From: Desulfobacteraceae bacterium | GTDB taxonomy: Bacteria; Desulfobacterota; Desulfobacteria; Desulfobacterales; JAABPS01 | Assembly: GCA_011391835.1 (NCBI GenBank) | Contig: JAABPS010000185.1 | Location: 1 to 5,958, forward strand | Direction: 5' to 3' | DNA: 5,958 bases | Shown here: positions 5,934 to 5,958 of the stretch, piece by piece | Layout: each line of letters starts with the position of its first letter | Numbering within the stretch: the stretch's first letter is position 1 | The notes under the pieces: model-generated | Database searches by the model: none | The model's input: the letters and a program-made list of their open reading frames with translations, nothing else | What the model was told of the DNA's origin: nothing | Translations under genes and position numbers: made by a program

Positions 5934-5958
5934 TGTCATTCCGGGCTCCGACCCGGAA
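5934..5958. repeat. GTCATTCCGGG...CCCGGAA palindromic repeat, cut by the window edge
   Basis: TTCCGGG (5939-5945) and CCCGGAA (5952-5958) make a perfect seven-base-pair stem around a six-base loop. TTGTCA precedes the left arm. This is the typical beginning of a widespread intergenic repeat whose right half should continue beyond the window. Confidence 0.65.

Overview
The window looks like ordinary chromosomal DNA of an anaerobic, Gram-negative deltaproteobacterium, most likely of the Desulfobacterales (Desulfobacterota). This is an inference from three things: the moderate GC content, the protein style (a Lip_A_acyltransferase homologue and a conserved hypothetical of a type I recall from sulphate or syntrophic reducers), and intergenic repeats at the 3' end of the kind scattered through such genomes (GTCA-TGCGAG...AATCTC and GTCATTCCGGG...CCCGGAA). 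No phage, transposase, CRISPR, rRNA or tRNA signal was seen.

Layout. Bases 1-141 may carry the last 46 codons of a gene entering from the left. After a candidate promoter comes a plus-strand LpxL/HtrB-type acyltransferase (308-1243). It converges, with only 9 bases between stop codons, on a minus-strand two-gene unit (read 2884 to 1253). That unit is a small class I SAM-dependent methyltransferase followed immediately (TAA-ATG, no gap) by a 357-residue protein of unknown function. It has a good sigma70-type promoter at 2914-2942. Divergent from it is a plus-strand unit of a possible 38-codon leader ORF (3027-3143) and a DUF488 protein (3150-3515). This converges on a minus-strand corA Mg2+/Co2+ channel gene (3551-4660). 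Across a 206-base divergent region with a near-palindrome and candidate promoters lies a plus-strand short-chain dehydrogenase/reductase (4867-5664), closed by a clear intrinsic terminator (5701-5741). The last 200 bases are non-coding and filled with partial, apparently nested, palindromic repeats.

How the genes relate. Apart from the coupled methyltransferase/unknown pair there is no obvious shared pathway. The acyltransferase (membrane lipid), CorA (ion uptake) and SDR (redox) look like independent transcription units. The items most worth following are the acyltransferase whose HX4(D/E) acid is replaced by Leu, the methyltransferase-coupled uncharacterised protein, the short ORF ahead of DUF488, and the repeat cluster at the right edge. 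I did not find a convincing new multi-gene system.
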